This document shows positions 54,471 through 64,000 of a DNA stretch of 64,000 bases, one piece after another. The notes below the pieces were generated by a model that saw nothing but the letters and a program-made list of their open reading frames with translations, was not told the origin of the DNA and searched no databases. Each line of letters starts with the position of its first letter. The first letter of the stretch is position 1. Source of the stretch: Camarhynchus parvulus. Lineage: Eukaryota > Chordata > Aves > Passeriformes > Thraupidae. The translations under genes and the position numbers were made by a program. Location: positions 62,001 to 126,000 of the forward strand of contig NW_022148556.1 of assembly GCF_901933205.1 (NCBI RefSeq), written 5' to 3'.

Positions 54471-56560
54471 ACCGGGACCGGAACCGGATTGGGACCGGGA
54501 CCAGGAATCCCACACGGGTACGGGACCGGGCTGGAACGGACCGGGAATCCCACACGGGTACGGGACCGGGGCTGGGAACGGGACCAGGAATCCCACGGGT
54601 ACGGGACCGGGGCTGTGAACCGGACCGGGAATCCCACAGGTACGGGACCGGGGCTGTGAACCGGGACCAGGAATCCCACACGGGTACGGGACCGGGGCTG
54701 TGAACCGGACCGGGAATCCCACACGGGTACGGGACCGGGGCTGGGAACGGGACCAGGAATCCCACACGGGTACGGGACCGGGACTGGGAACCGGACCGGG
54801 AATCCCACACGGGTGCGGGACCGGGGCTGTGAACCGGACCGGGAATCCCACACGGGTGCGCGACCGGGGCTGGGAACCGGACCGGGAATCCCACACGGGT
54901 ACGGGACCGGGATTGGGATCGCGACCGGTACCGGGGCTGTGAACGGGACCGGGAATCCCACACGGATGCGGGACCGGGGCTGGGAACGGGAACCGGGACC
55001 AGGAATCCCACACGGGTACGGGACCGGGGCTGTGAACCGGACCGGGAATCCCACACGGGTACGGGACCGGGAATCCCACACGGGTACGGGACCGGGAATC
55101 CACGTGGGAGACCCCATTGGGATCGGGAATCGCACACGGGACCGGGAATCCCGCCCGGGACCGGTACCGGGAATGCCACACGAGACCGGGAATGGGACGG
55201 GGAATTCTACACGGGTCTGGATCGGGAACGGAAATCCCAACCGGGACCGGGAATGGGAACCGGACCGGGAATCCCACTCGGGAACGGGACCGGGAATTCC
55301 ACGCGGGAAACGGGACCGTGACTCCCTCTTTTCCCCCATTTTTCTCCATTTTTTCCCCATTTTCCCCCTCCCCCAATTTTCTCCCTCTTTTCCCCCATTT
55401 TCCCCCTTTCCCTCCTTTTCCCCATTTTCTCCTTTTTCCCCCTTTTTCCCCTTTTTTCCCCATTTTTCTCCCTCTTTTCCCCATTTTTCTCTTTTCCCCC
55501 CCATTTTTCTCCCTCTTTTTCCCCCATTTTCTCCCTCTTTTCCTCCCTCTTTCCCCATTTTCCTCCATTTCCCCCCCATTTTTCTCCATTTTCCCCCCAT
55601 TTTTCTCCCTCTTTTTCCCCCATTTTCTCCCTCTTTTCCCCCATTTTCCCCCCATTTTTCTCCCTCTTTCCCCATTTTCTCCCTCTTTCCCCCCATTTTC
55701 CTCCATTTTTCCCCTCCCCCATTTTTCTCCCTCTTTTCCCCAATTTTCCCCCCATTTTTCTCCATTTCCCCCCATTTTTCTCTCTCTTTTCCCCCATTTT
55801 TCTCCATTTTTCTCCCTTTTCCCCCATTTTCCCCCCATTTTTCTCCCTCTTTCCCCCCATTTTTCTCCCTCCTTTCCCCATTTTTCTCTTTTCCCCCCCA
55901 TTTTCTCCCTCTTTTCCCCTCCCCCATTTTTCTCCCTCTTTTCCCCCATTTTTCCCTCCATTTTTCTCCCTCTTTCCCCCATTTTCCTCCCTCTTTCCCC
56001 CATTTTTCCCCCATTTTTCTCCCTCTTTTTCCCCCATTTTCTCCCTCTTTCCCCCCATTTTCCTCCATTTTTCCCCTCCCCCATTTTTCTCCCTCTTTTC
56101 CCCAATTTTCCCCCCATTTTTCTCCATTTCCCCCATTTTTCTCTCTTTTCCCCCATTTTTCTCCATTTTTCTCCCTCTTTTCCCCCTTTTTCCCCCCATT
56201 TTTCTCCCTCTTTCTCCCCATTTTTCCCCCATTTTTCTCCCTCTTTTCCCCCATTTTTTCCCCCTCTTTCCCCCATTTCCCCATTTTCTCCCTCTTTCCC
56301 CTCCCCCATTTTTCTCCCTCTTTCCCCCCATTTTCCCCCCATTTTTCTCCCTCTTTTCCCCCTTTTTCTCCCTCTTTTCCCCCCATTTTCCCCCCATTTT
56401 TCTCCCTATTTTCCCCATTTCTCCCTCTTTCCCCCCATTTTCCTCCATTTTCCCCTCCCCCATTTTTCTCCCTCTTTTCCCCCATTTTCCCCCCAATTTC
56501 TCCATTTTCCCCCCATTTTTCTCCCTTTTTTCCTGCCCCATTTCCCCGCTTTCCCCTCCT
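54471..56560. repeat. GEMIN7 upstream arrays
   Basis: 54.47-55.31 kb: about 42-bp units (GAATCCCACACGGGTACGGG). 55.32-56.56 kb: pure pyrimidine tract of CCCATTTTTCTCCCTCTTTT units ending just before the GEMIN7 start. Confidence 0.9.
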
Positions 56561-56581
56561 TTCCCGTTCCGCAGCCGCTCC

Positions 56582-56690
56582 ATGGCCGATCCCATCCCGG
56601 TTCCCGTGGGGATCCTGCGCCTCCCGCGGGGCCCCGACAGCTCCGGCAGCCGCGGCTTCTCCCGGCACCGGGACCGGGACCGTGACCGTG
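56582..56690 (+). CDS. GEMIN7: GEMIN7 exon with start codon (3' edge uncertain)
   Basis: MADPIPVPVGILRLPRGPDS then SGSRGFSRHRDRD. The donor must be one of the GTGACC units in the array starting near 56685; I cannot say which. Alternatively the RD-repeat is translated. Confidence 0.75.
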
Positions 56691-58003
56691 ACCAGGGACG
56701 GGACCAGGACCGTGACCGGGACCGTGACCGTGACCGTGACCGGGACCGTGACCGTGACCGTGACCGTGACCAGGACCGGGACCAGGACCGTGACCGGGAC
56801 CGTGACCGTGACCGTGACCAGGACCGTGACCGTGACCGTGACCGGGACCGGGACCAGGACCGGGACCTCGCCGCTTGCAGGCCGTGCGGAGCGGGCCGGG
56901 CCGCCCGCTCGGGAGCTATCTCTGCGCCTCCTCGGGGGCCCCGGCGGGGCAAACGGAGCCGCTTCTGCCTCTGCACCGGGCTCGGGCTGCGCGCCGACTT
57001 CGGGGCGGCCGATGTGCACTGCGGGGCCTTCCAGGTCAGCGCTGCTTTCTGCCTTTTTCCCTTTTCTTCCACCTTTTCCCCCTTTTTTCTGGCTTTCCCC
57101 CGGTTTTCTCCCCTTTTTTTCTGGCTTTATTCTTGATTTTCCCCCCTTTTTTTTTGGCTTTATTCTTGGTTTTCCCTTTTTTTCTGGCTTTATTCTTGGT
57201 TTTCCCTTTTTTTCTGGCTTTATTCTTGGTTTTCCCTTTTTTTCTGGCTTTTCCCCCAGTTTTCTCCCCCTTTTCTGGCTTTATTCTTGGTTTTCTCCCC
57301 TTTTTCTGCCTTTCCCCCCCGGTTTTCTCCCCTTTTCTGGCTTTTTTCTTGGTTTCCCCCCTTTTTTTCTGGCTTTATTCTTGGTTTCTCCCCTTTTTCT
57401 GCCTTTCCCCCTGGTTTTCTTCCCTTTTTCTGGCTTTATTCTTGGTTTTCCCTTTTTTTCTGGCTTTTTTCTTGGTTTCCCCCCTTTTTTTTCTGGCTTT
57501 ATTCTTGGTTTCCCCCCTTTTTTCTGCCTTTTCCCTCGGTTTTCTTCCCTTTTTCTGGCTTTTTTCTCGGTTTTCCCCCTTTTTTTCTGGTTTTATTCTT
57601 GGTTTTCCCTTTTTTTCTGGCTTTTCCCCCGGTTTTCTCCCCCTTTTTTTTCTAGCTTTATTCTTGGTTTTCTCCCCTTTTCTGGCTTTATTCGTGGTTT
57701 GCCCCCTTTTTTTCTGCCTTTTCCCCCTTTCCTCTCTTTTTTTCCGCCTTTTCATTGGAAATTTTCCACATTTTTCTTTTTTCTCAGGAATTTTCCCAAT
57801 TTTCCCTGACTTCCCACCCTTTTTATTTGGAATTTTCCCCATTTCCCTGACTCCCCACCCTTTTGATTTGCAATTTTTCCCCATTTTTCCCGACTTTTCC
57901 CCCTTTTTTCCAGGTGGATTCTCTGTGGACCCCTCTGGGAGTTCAGGCCTCGGCCCTGCTGCGCTCTGGGGACGTTCTGGAATTTTCCTTCCCTCTGGAA
58001 TGA
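56582..58003 (+). CDS. GEMIN7: GEMIN7, SMN-complex subunit
   Basis: Gemin7 pairs with Gemin6 in an Sm-like dimer of the SMN complex that assembles spliceosomal snRNPs. The N-terminus reads MADPIPVPVGILRLPRGPDS, matching the conserved IPVPVLRLPRGPD. The middle (ERAGPPARELSLRLL, then a one-base shift, then RFCLCTGLGLRADFGAADVH) and the end (VDSLWTPLGVQASALLRSGD then VLEFSFPLE) match the Sm-like fold. Between them lie a GACCGT hexamer array (56.69-56.87 kb) and an 879-bp GT-AG intron. Phases fit if the hexamer array is intronic: exon 1 ends C before GTGACC, and the next exon starts after CTTGCAG at 56880. The product would be about 115-120 residues, against 131 in human. Confidence 0.88.
56881..57034 (+). 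CDS. GEMIN7: GEMIN7 middle exon with frame break
   Basis: Frame 3 gives RAERAGPPARELSLRLL; from about 56950 the match moves to frame 2, SRFCLCTGLGLRADFGAADV then HCGAFQ. The length is 154 nt where 155 would be in frame. It ends before GTCAGC. Confidence 0.78.
57035..57913. repeat. GEMIN7 intron: TTCTGGCTTTATTCTTGG array
   Basis: About 35-bp units of TTTTTTTCTGGCTTTATTCT and TTGGTTTTCCCCCC up to 57.76 kb, then T/C-rich sequence to the acceptor. Confidence 0.9.
57914..58003 (+). CDS. GEMIN7: GEMIN7 last exon
   Basis: VDSLWTPLGVQASALLRSGD, then VLEFSFPLE and TGA. Acceptor TTCCAG preceded by a long pyrimidine tract. Confidence 0.92.
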   Translation: MDSLWTPLGVQASALLRSGDVLEFSFPLE

Positions 58004-58035
58004 CCCCGGCAATTCCTGCACTCAGCCCCCCAGGG

Positions 58036-58041
58036 AATAAA
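58036..58041 (+). terminator. GEMIN7 poly(A) signal
   Basis: AATAAA 32 bases after the GEMIN7 stop. A short 3' UTR is likely. Confidence 0.75.
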
Positions 58042-58049
58042 TGGATTTT

Positions 58050-59215
58050 TTTCCATTTTTCCACTGCCTTGTTCTGGCTTTTTTCTGCAATTTCCCCTTT
58101 TTTCTGACTTTTTCCCATCCTCCTTCTCCCTCTTCCTGATTTTTTCTGCCTTTTCCCACTTTTCTCCTCCCTTTTCCTGGTTTTTTCCCCAATTTCCTCC
58201 CTTTTTCTCCTTTTTCCCCGGCTTTTCTCTCCTTTTTCCCACTTCCCCCCAGACTTTTCCCCCCTTTTATTTTCCTGCCCTTTCCCCCCTTTTTTCTGAT
58301 TTATTTTTCCCAATTTTCCTCCTTTTTCCTGACTTTTCCCTACTTTTTTTCCCCCTTTTTGTGGCTTTTCCCCATTTTCCTGGTCCCCCCCATTTCCCAG
58401 ACTTTTCCTCCATTTTTCCAGCTTTTCCCCATTTTTCCATTATTTTTCCCAATTTTTCCAGGTTTTCCCCCTTTTTTTCCAGCTTTTTTTCCATCATTTT
58501 TTCCCAAATTTTCCTGCTTTCCCCCCTCTTTTTTCCCATTTTTTTTCCTGGCTCTTTTCCCCCATTTTCCCCCTTTTTTTTTCTGGCTTTTTTCCCCATT
58601 TTTCCCATTATTTTTCCCAATTTTCCAGGTTTTCCCCCCTTTTTTCCAGTTTTTCCATATTTTTCCCAATTTTCCTGTTTTTCCACCCCTTTTTTCCCAG
58701 CTTTTTTTCCCCAGCTTTTTCCCATTTTTTCCTGGCTCTTTCCCCCATTTCCCCCCTTTTTTTCTGGCTTTTTTCCCCCAATTTTTCCATTATTTTCCCC
58801 CAATTTTTCCAGCTTTTTCCCCCTTTTCCCCATCATTTTTTCCCATCATTTTTTCCAGGTTTTCCCCCCTTTTTCCCAGCTTTTTTCCCATAATTTTTTC
58901 CCAAGTTTTCCAGCTTTTCCCCATAATTTCACCATTTTTCCTGCTTTTCCACCCCTTTTTTCCCAGCTTTTTTTTTTTCATTTTTCCAGCTTTTCCCCAT
59001 TTTTTCCCATAATTTTCCCCAAATTTTCCATCTTTTTTCCCCTTTTTTTCCATAATTTCTTCTCCTGTTTTTCCACCTTTTCCCCCTTTTCCCCATCATT
59101 TTTTCCCCAATTTTTCCCCCCCCTTTTCCATCTTTTTTCCCCTTTTTTTCCATAATTTCTTCTCGTTTTTTCCAGCTTTTTTTCCCCTTTTCCTCAGTTT
59201 TTGCCCCATTTCCCG
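58050..59215. repeat. Pyrimidine tract between GEMIN7 and CLASRP
   Basis: TTTTTCCAGCTTTTTCCCC units over 1.1 kb, almost no purines on the plus strand. ZNF296, expected near here from the human order, is not present. Confidence 0.88.
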
Positions 59216-59257
59216 CGGGCACCGACAATTCCGGGGGAATTTGGGATTTTCCAGGGA

Positions 59258-59263
59258 TTTATT
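59258..59263 (-). terminator. CLASRP poly(A) signal
   Basis: AATAAA on the minus strand, just after the CLASRP stop codon. Confidence 0.7.
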
Positions 59264-59279
59264 GGGAGGGCTCCGTCCC

Positions 59280-59322
59280 TCAGTGCCGGTAGTGGGGGCT
59301 CCGCGAGTGCGACCGCGAGTGC
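59280..59322 (-). CDS. CLASRP: CLASRP last exon
   Basis: 43 nt, acceptor CCCCAG, encodes HSRSHSRSPHYRH and TGA at 59280-59282. The AATAAA poly(A) signal on the minus strand is at 59258-59263, about 20 bases later. Confidence 0.85.
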
Positions 59323-62300
59323 CTGGGGGAAAAACGGGAAAAAATGGGGAAAAACGGGAAATTTGGGAAATTTGGGATTCCTGGGATCTGGGGAAATGGG
59401 AAATTTGGGATTCCTGGCAAAATGGGAAATTTGGGATTCCTGTGGTTTGGGGAAAAGAGGAAAATTGGGGAAAAAATGGGAAATTTGGGATTTCTGGGAA
59501 AATGGGAATGGGAAATTTGGGGAAAATGGGAAATCTGGGGAAAATGGGAAATTTGGGGAAAATGGGAAATCTGGGATTCCTGGGATTTGGGGAAAGAGGA
59601 AAATTGGGGAAAAAAAGGGAAATTTGGGATTCCTGGGATCTGGGGAAATGGGAAATTTGGGATTCCTGGCAAAATGGGAAAATTGGGATTCCTGGGATTT
59701 GGGGAAAGAGGAAAATTGGGGAAAAAAAATGGGAAATTTGGGATTTCTGGGATTTGGGGAAAGAGGAAAATTTGGGATTCCTGGCAAAATGGGAAATTTG
59801 GGATTCCTGTGGTTTGGGAAAAGAGGAAAATTGGGGAAAATGGGAAATTTGGGATCCCTGGGAAAATGGGACATTTCAGAAAAATGGGAGATTTGGGAAA
59901 ATGGAAAATTTGGGAAAAATGGGAAATTTGGGATTCCTGGGATCTGGGGAAATGGGAAATTTGGGATTCCTGGCAAAATGGGAAATTTGGGATTCCTGTG
60001 GTTTGGGAAAAGAGGAAAATTGGGGAAAAAAATGGGAAATTTGGGATTTCTGGGAAAATGGGAATGGGAAATTTGGGAAAAATTGGAAATTTGGGGAAAA
60101 TGGGAAATTTGGGGAAAATGGGAAATCTGGGATTCCTGGGATTTGGGGAAAGAGGAAAATTTGGGATTCCTGGCAAAATGGGAAATTTGGGATTCCTGGG
60201 ATCTGGGGAAAGAGGAAAATTTGGGATTCCTGGCAAAATGGGAAATTTGGGATTCCTGTGGTTTGGGAAAAGAGGAAAATTGGGGAAAATGGGAAATTTG
60301 GGATCCCTGGGAAAATGGGACATTTCAGAAAAATGGGAGATTTGGGAAAATGGAAAATTTGGGAAAAATGGGAAATTTGGGATTCCTGGGATCTGGGGAA
60401 ATGGGAAATTTGGGATTCCTGGCAAAATGGGAAAATTGGGATTCCTGGGATCTGGGAAAAGAGGAAAATTGGGGGAAAAAAAAGGGAAATTTGGGATTTC
60501 TGGGAAAATGGAAATGGTGAAAATTGGGATTTCTGGGATCTGGGGAAAGAGGAAAATTGGGGAAAAAAAGGGAAATTTAGGATTCCTGGGATTTGGGAAA
60601 AAGGAAATGGTGAAATTTGGGATCTGGGAAAATGGGAAATTTGGTGAAAATGGGAGATTTGGGAAAAACAAGAAAAATGGGAATCCTGGGAAAATGGGAA
60701 ATTTGGGGAAAATGGGAAATCTGGGATTCCTGGGATTTGGGGAAAGAGGAAAATTGGGGAAAAAAAGGGAAATTTGGGATTCCTGGGATCTGGGGAAAGA
60801 GGAAAATTGGGGAAAAAAATGGGAAATTTGGGATTTCTGGGATCTGGGGAAATGGGAAATTTGGGATTCCTGGCAAAATGGGAAAATTGGGATTCCTGTG
60901 GTTTGGGGAAAAGAGGAAAATTGGGGAAAAAAAATGGGAAATTTGGGATTTCTGGGATTTGGGGAAAGAGGAAAATTGGGGAAAATGGGAAATTTGGGAT
61001 CCCTGGGAAAATGGGACATTTCAGAAAAATGGGAGATTTGGGAAAATGGAAAATTTGGGAAAAATGGGAAATTTGGGATTGCTGGGATCTGGGGAAATGG
61101 GAAATTTGGGATTCCTGGCAAAATGGGAAATTTGGGATTCCTGTGGTTTTGGGAAAAAAGAGGAAAATTGGGGAAAAAAATGGGAAATTTGGGATTTCTG
61201 GGAAAATGGGAATGGGAAATTTGGGAAAAATTGGAAATTTGGGGAAAATGGGAAATTTGGGGAAAATGGGAAATCTGGGATTCCTGGGATTTGGGGAAAG
61301 AGGAAAATTGGGGAAAAAAAAGGGAAATTTGGGATTCCTGGGATCTGGGGAAAGAGGAAAATTTGGGATTCCTGGCAAAATGGGAAATTTGGGATTCCTG
61401 GGATCTGGGGAAAGAGGAAAATTTGGGATTCCTGGCAAAATGGGAAATTTGGGATTCCTGGGATTTGGGGAAAGAGGAAAATTGGGGAAAATGGGAAATT
61501 TGGGATCCCTGGGAAAATGGGACATTTCAGAAAAATGGGAGATTTGGGAAAAATGGGAAATTTGGGAAAAATGGGAAATTTGGGATTGCTGGGATCTGGG
61601 GAAATGGGAAATTTGGGATTCCTGGCAAAATGGGAAAATTGGGATTCCTGGGATCTGGGAAAAGAGGAAAATTGGGGGAAAAAAAAGGGAAATTTGGGAT
61701 TTCTGGGAAAATGGAAATGGTGAAAATTGGGATTTCTGGGATTTGGGGAAAGAGGAAAATTGGGGAAAAAAAGGGAAATTTAGGATTCCTGGGATTTGGG
61801 AAAAAGGAAATGGTGAAATTTGGGATCTGGGAAAATGGGAAATTTGGTGAAAATGGGAGATTTGGGAAAAACAAGAAAAATGGGAATCCTGGGAAAATGG
61901 GAAATTTGGGGAAAATGGGGAATTTGGGATCCCTGGGAAAATGGGAAAATTGGGATTTCTGGGATCAGGGCAAACGGGAAATTTGGGAAAATGGGAAATT
62001 TGGGGGTTCTGGAAAAACAGGAATGTGAAATTTGGGATTTCTGGGAAAAGGTGGAATTTAGGAAAACGGGAAATTTGGGATTCTTGGGATCAGGGAAAAC
62101 GGGAAATTTGGGATTCCCTGGGATCAGGGAACGGGGCTGGATCAACCCCAGGATCTCCAGAAATCCCAGAAATCCGGAAATCCCGGGAATTGCGGCCGTA
62201 CCTCCGGGAGGAGCTGTACTCCCGACCTGCCGGGGAAACACCACAAATCAACTCCCAAAATTCCCTTTTTTCCCACTTCTTTCCCCATTTTTCCCACCCC

Positions 62301-63115
62301 AAAATCCCACAGCTCGGCCTCCCCCAAAATCCCATTTTCCAGCCCCAAATCCCTTTTCTTCCCCCAATTTTTTCCCATTTTTCCCACCCCAAAATCCCAT
62401 TTTTCCTCCCCATGTTCCAGCCCCAAATCTCTTTTTTTCCCCCAAATTTTTCCCATTTTTCCCACCCCAAAATCCCATTTTTCCTCCCCATTTTCCAGCC
62501 CCAAATCCCTTTTCTTTCCCCCATTTTTCCCCCATTTTTCCCACCCCAAAATCCCATTTTTCTCCCCATTTTCCAGCCCCAAATCCCTTTTCTTTCCCCA
62601 ATTTTTTCCCATTTTTCCCACCCCAAAATCCCATTTTTCCTCCCCATTTTCCAGCCCCAAATCCCTTTTTTTTTTTCCCCCAATTTTTTTCCCATTTTTC
62701 CAGCTGGAAATCCCTCCCCACTCTGCCTCCCCCATCCCCTGGAATTTTGGGAATGGCTCCCGGAATTTTTGGGGAATTTTCCAGGAATTTTGGGAATGGA
62801 CCCCTCAGAGCCCTGGGGAACGTTGGGAATTTTCTGGGAATTTGGGGAATTTTCTGGGAATCGCCCAGAATTTTGGGAAGGGACCCCAAAGACCCCTGGG
62901 AAAGTGGGAACGGCTCCCGAATTTTTGGGGAATTTTCCAGGAATTTTGGGAAGGAACCCCCTGAGAGCCCCGGGGAAGGTTGGGAATTTGGGGAATTTGG
63001 GGATTTTTGGGGAATTTTGGGGATTTGCGCACCGTGGCGCGGGGAGGGGCTGCGGCTCTGGCGGCTGTACTGGCGCTCCCACTCCTCCCGCTCCTTCTCC
63101 CGACGCTCGCGCTCC
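59280..63115 (-). CDS. CLASRP: CLASRP, 3' part (last three exons)
   Basis: CLK4-associating SR-like protein, a nuclear splicing regulator whose C-terminus is arginine/serine-rich. Three exons splice in phase: RERREKEREEWERQYSRQSR-SPSPRH; a 25-nt micro-exon giving REYSSSRR; and HSRSHSRSPHYRH followed by TGA. The remainder of the gene lies beyond 64000. All three are in frame. Its place next to GEMIN7 and PPP1R37 matches the human block. Confidence 0.85.
59330..62150. repeat. CLASRP last intron: GGGAAATTTGGGATTCCTGG array
   Basis: 2.8 kb of about 30-bp units arranged in higher-order blocks of several hundred bases (for example 59.85-60.05, 60.28-60.45, 60.97-61.15 and 61.48-61.65 kb share GGGACATTTCAGAAAAATGG). 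Confidence 0.92.
62202..62226 (-). CDS. CLASRP: CLASRP 25-nt micro-exon
   Basis: Acceptor CGGCAG, donor GTACGG. Encodes REYSSSRR across its two junctions. Correct phase to both neighbours. Confidence 0.82.
62240..63030. repeat. CLASRP penultimate intron
   Basis: 62.26-62.70 kb: about 60-bp units with CCCCAAATCCCTTTTCTT and TTTTTCCCACCCCAAAATCC. 62.70-63.03 kb: more unique, with GGAATTTTCCAGGAATTTTG repeats. Confidence 0.85.
63033..63115 (-). CDS. CLASRP: CLASRP third-last exon
   Basis: 83 nt, acceptor TTTCAG, encodes the charged ERERREKEREEWERQYSRQS then RSPSPRH. Donor GTGCGC, weak but in phase. Confidence 0.85.
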
Positions 63116-64000
63116 CTGAAAACCGGGAAAAAACGGGGAAAGTGGGAAAAACGGGGAAAGTGGGAAAAACGGGAGAAGTGGGGAAAACGGGGAAAGTGGG
63201 GAAAACGGGGAAAAGTGGGAAAACGGGAAAAATGGGGAAAGTGGGAAAAACGGGGAAAGTGGGAAAAATGGGGAAAATGGGATGAGAGATGGGGAAAAAT
63301 GGGATTGGGGATGGGGAAATGGGAAAAGACAGCAGGAAAATGGGAAAAATGGGATTGGGGATGGGAAAAATGGGATTGGGGATGGGGAAAATGGGATTGG
63401 GGATGGGGAAATGGGAAAAAATGGGATCAGGGACACAGAAAAGCTGGGAAAATGGGATCAAGGACACAGGCAATGGGAAAAGCAGGGAAAGGGCTGGGAA
63501 AAAGGGGTTGGGAAGATAGGGGTGGGAAAATGGGGAATATGGGGAAAAGGGGCGGGGAAAAGGGCGGGAAAAAGGGGCTGGGAATGGGGAAAGGGGGTGG
63601 GAGGAAAAGGGGTGGGAATGGGAAGGGGGGGATGGGACGGGGTGGGAATGGGGAAAAATCAGGGGTTGGGAAAATGGGAATGGGGAGAGGGGGGGAAAAA
63701 TGGGGATTGGGAATGGGGATGGGGAGGAATGGGAAAACAGGCAGGAAAATGGGAAAAATGGGATTGGGGATGGGGAAAAATGGGATTGGGGATGGGGAAA
63801 TGGGAAAAAATGGGATCAGGGACACAGAAAAGCTGGGAAAATGGGATCAAGGACACAGGCAATGGGAAAAGCAGGGAAAGGGCTGGGAATGGGGATCAGG
63901 GGTTGGGGATCAGGGGTTGGGAATGGGGATCAGGGGTTGGGAATGGGGATCAGGGGCTGGGAATGGGGATCAGGGGGTGGGAATGGGGATCAGGGGTTGG
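63116..64000. repeat. CLASRP intron at right edge
   Basis: GGGGAAAGTGGGAAAAAC, GGGATTGGGGATGGGG and GATCAGGGGTTGGGAATG arrays. A block of roughly 90 bp (GACACAGAAAAGCTGGGAAA) occurs at 63430 and 63820. No exon seen. Confidence 0.88.

Noticed and set aside
56690..56870. Translated RD-repeat giving GEMIN7 an SR-like domain
   Set aside because: The RDRD reading is open, but it leads into the wrong frame for the conserved part. An intron from a GTGACC donor to the AG at 56880 fixes the phase, so I favour an intron.
58050..59215. ZNF296 between GEMIN7 and CLASRP
   Set aside because: No C2H2 zinc-finger pattern on either strand; only pyrimidine repeat.

Overview
The window looks like part of a bird dot microchromosome. 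It is extremely rich in G- and C-biased minisatellites, the exons are short and GC-rich, and I see no transposons, bacterial genes or CRISPR arrays. The exons identify five vertebrate genes whose human counterparts lie on 19q13. Four of them (NKPD1, PPP1R37, GEMIN7, CLASRP) come from one human block. LTBP4 comes from a separate 19q13 position. Gene identities rest on recognised protein sequence and on splice phases I checked by hand. The bird assignment is an inference.

Layout. 1-15.6 kb: 5' part of LTBP4 on the minus strand, seven coding exons; the rest lies beyond the left edge. 15.6-17.8 kb: GC-rich head-to-head interval with a partial duplication of the LTBP4 start region. 17.85-23.14 kb: NKPD1 on the plus strand, four exons, with a 3' region packed with repeats to about 25.5 kb. 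25.6-53.9 kb: PPP1R37 on the minus strand, twelve recognised coding exons, convergent with NKPD1. 54-56.5 kb: upstream region shared head-to-head by PPP1R37 and GEMIN7. 56.58-58.04 kb: GEMIN7 on the plus strand. 59.26-64 kb: the last three exons of CLASRP on the minus strand; the rest lies beyond the right edge. TRAPPC6A, BLOC1S3 and ZNF296, which I would expect nearby from the human order, are not visible.

The most striking feature is how the introns are built. At about a dozen exon edges in LTBP4, NKPD1 and PPP1R37, the neighbouring intron minisatellite has swallowed the splice site and the first or last 20-55 bases of the exon and copied them in tandem. PPP1R37 exon 7 has 18 extra donor edges downstream and 10 extra acceptor edges upstream. 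NKPD1 exon 2 is preceded by ten extra acceptors. Some copies carry both an AG acceptor and a GT donor and could act as micro-exons. The same process reaches coding sequence: PPP1R37 carries about 41 in-frame heptapeptide repeats, and the stop-codon region of NKPD1 is copied five times in its 3' region.

Several conserved exons contain one-base frame breaks (NKPD1, PPP1R37 exons 6, 9 and 10, GEMIN7). At least one lies in a C run that is one base short. Consensus errors in GC-rich sequence are the simplest explanation, but real decay cannot be excluded. The five genes do not form one pathway: LTBP4 is an extracellular matrix protein, NKPD1 a membrane KAP-family protein, PPP1R37 a PP1 regulator, GEMIN7 an SMN-complex subunit and CLASRP an SR-like splicing factor.
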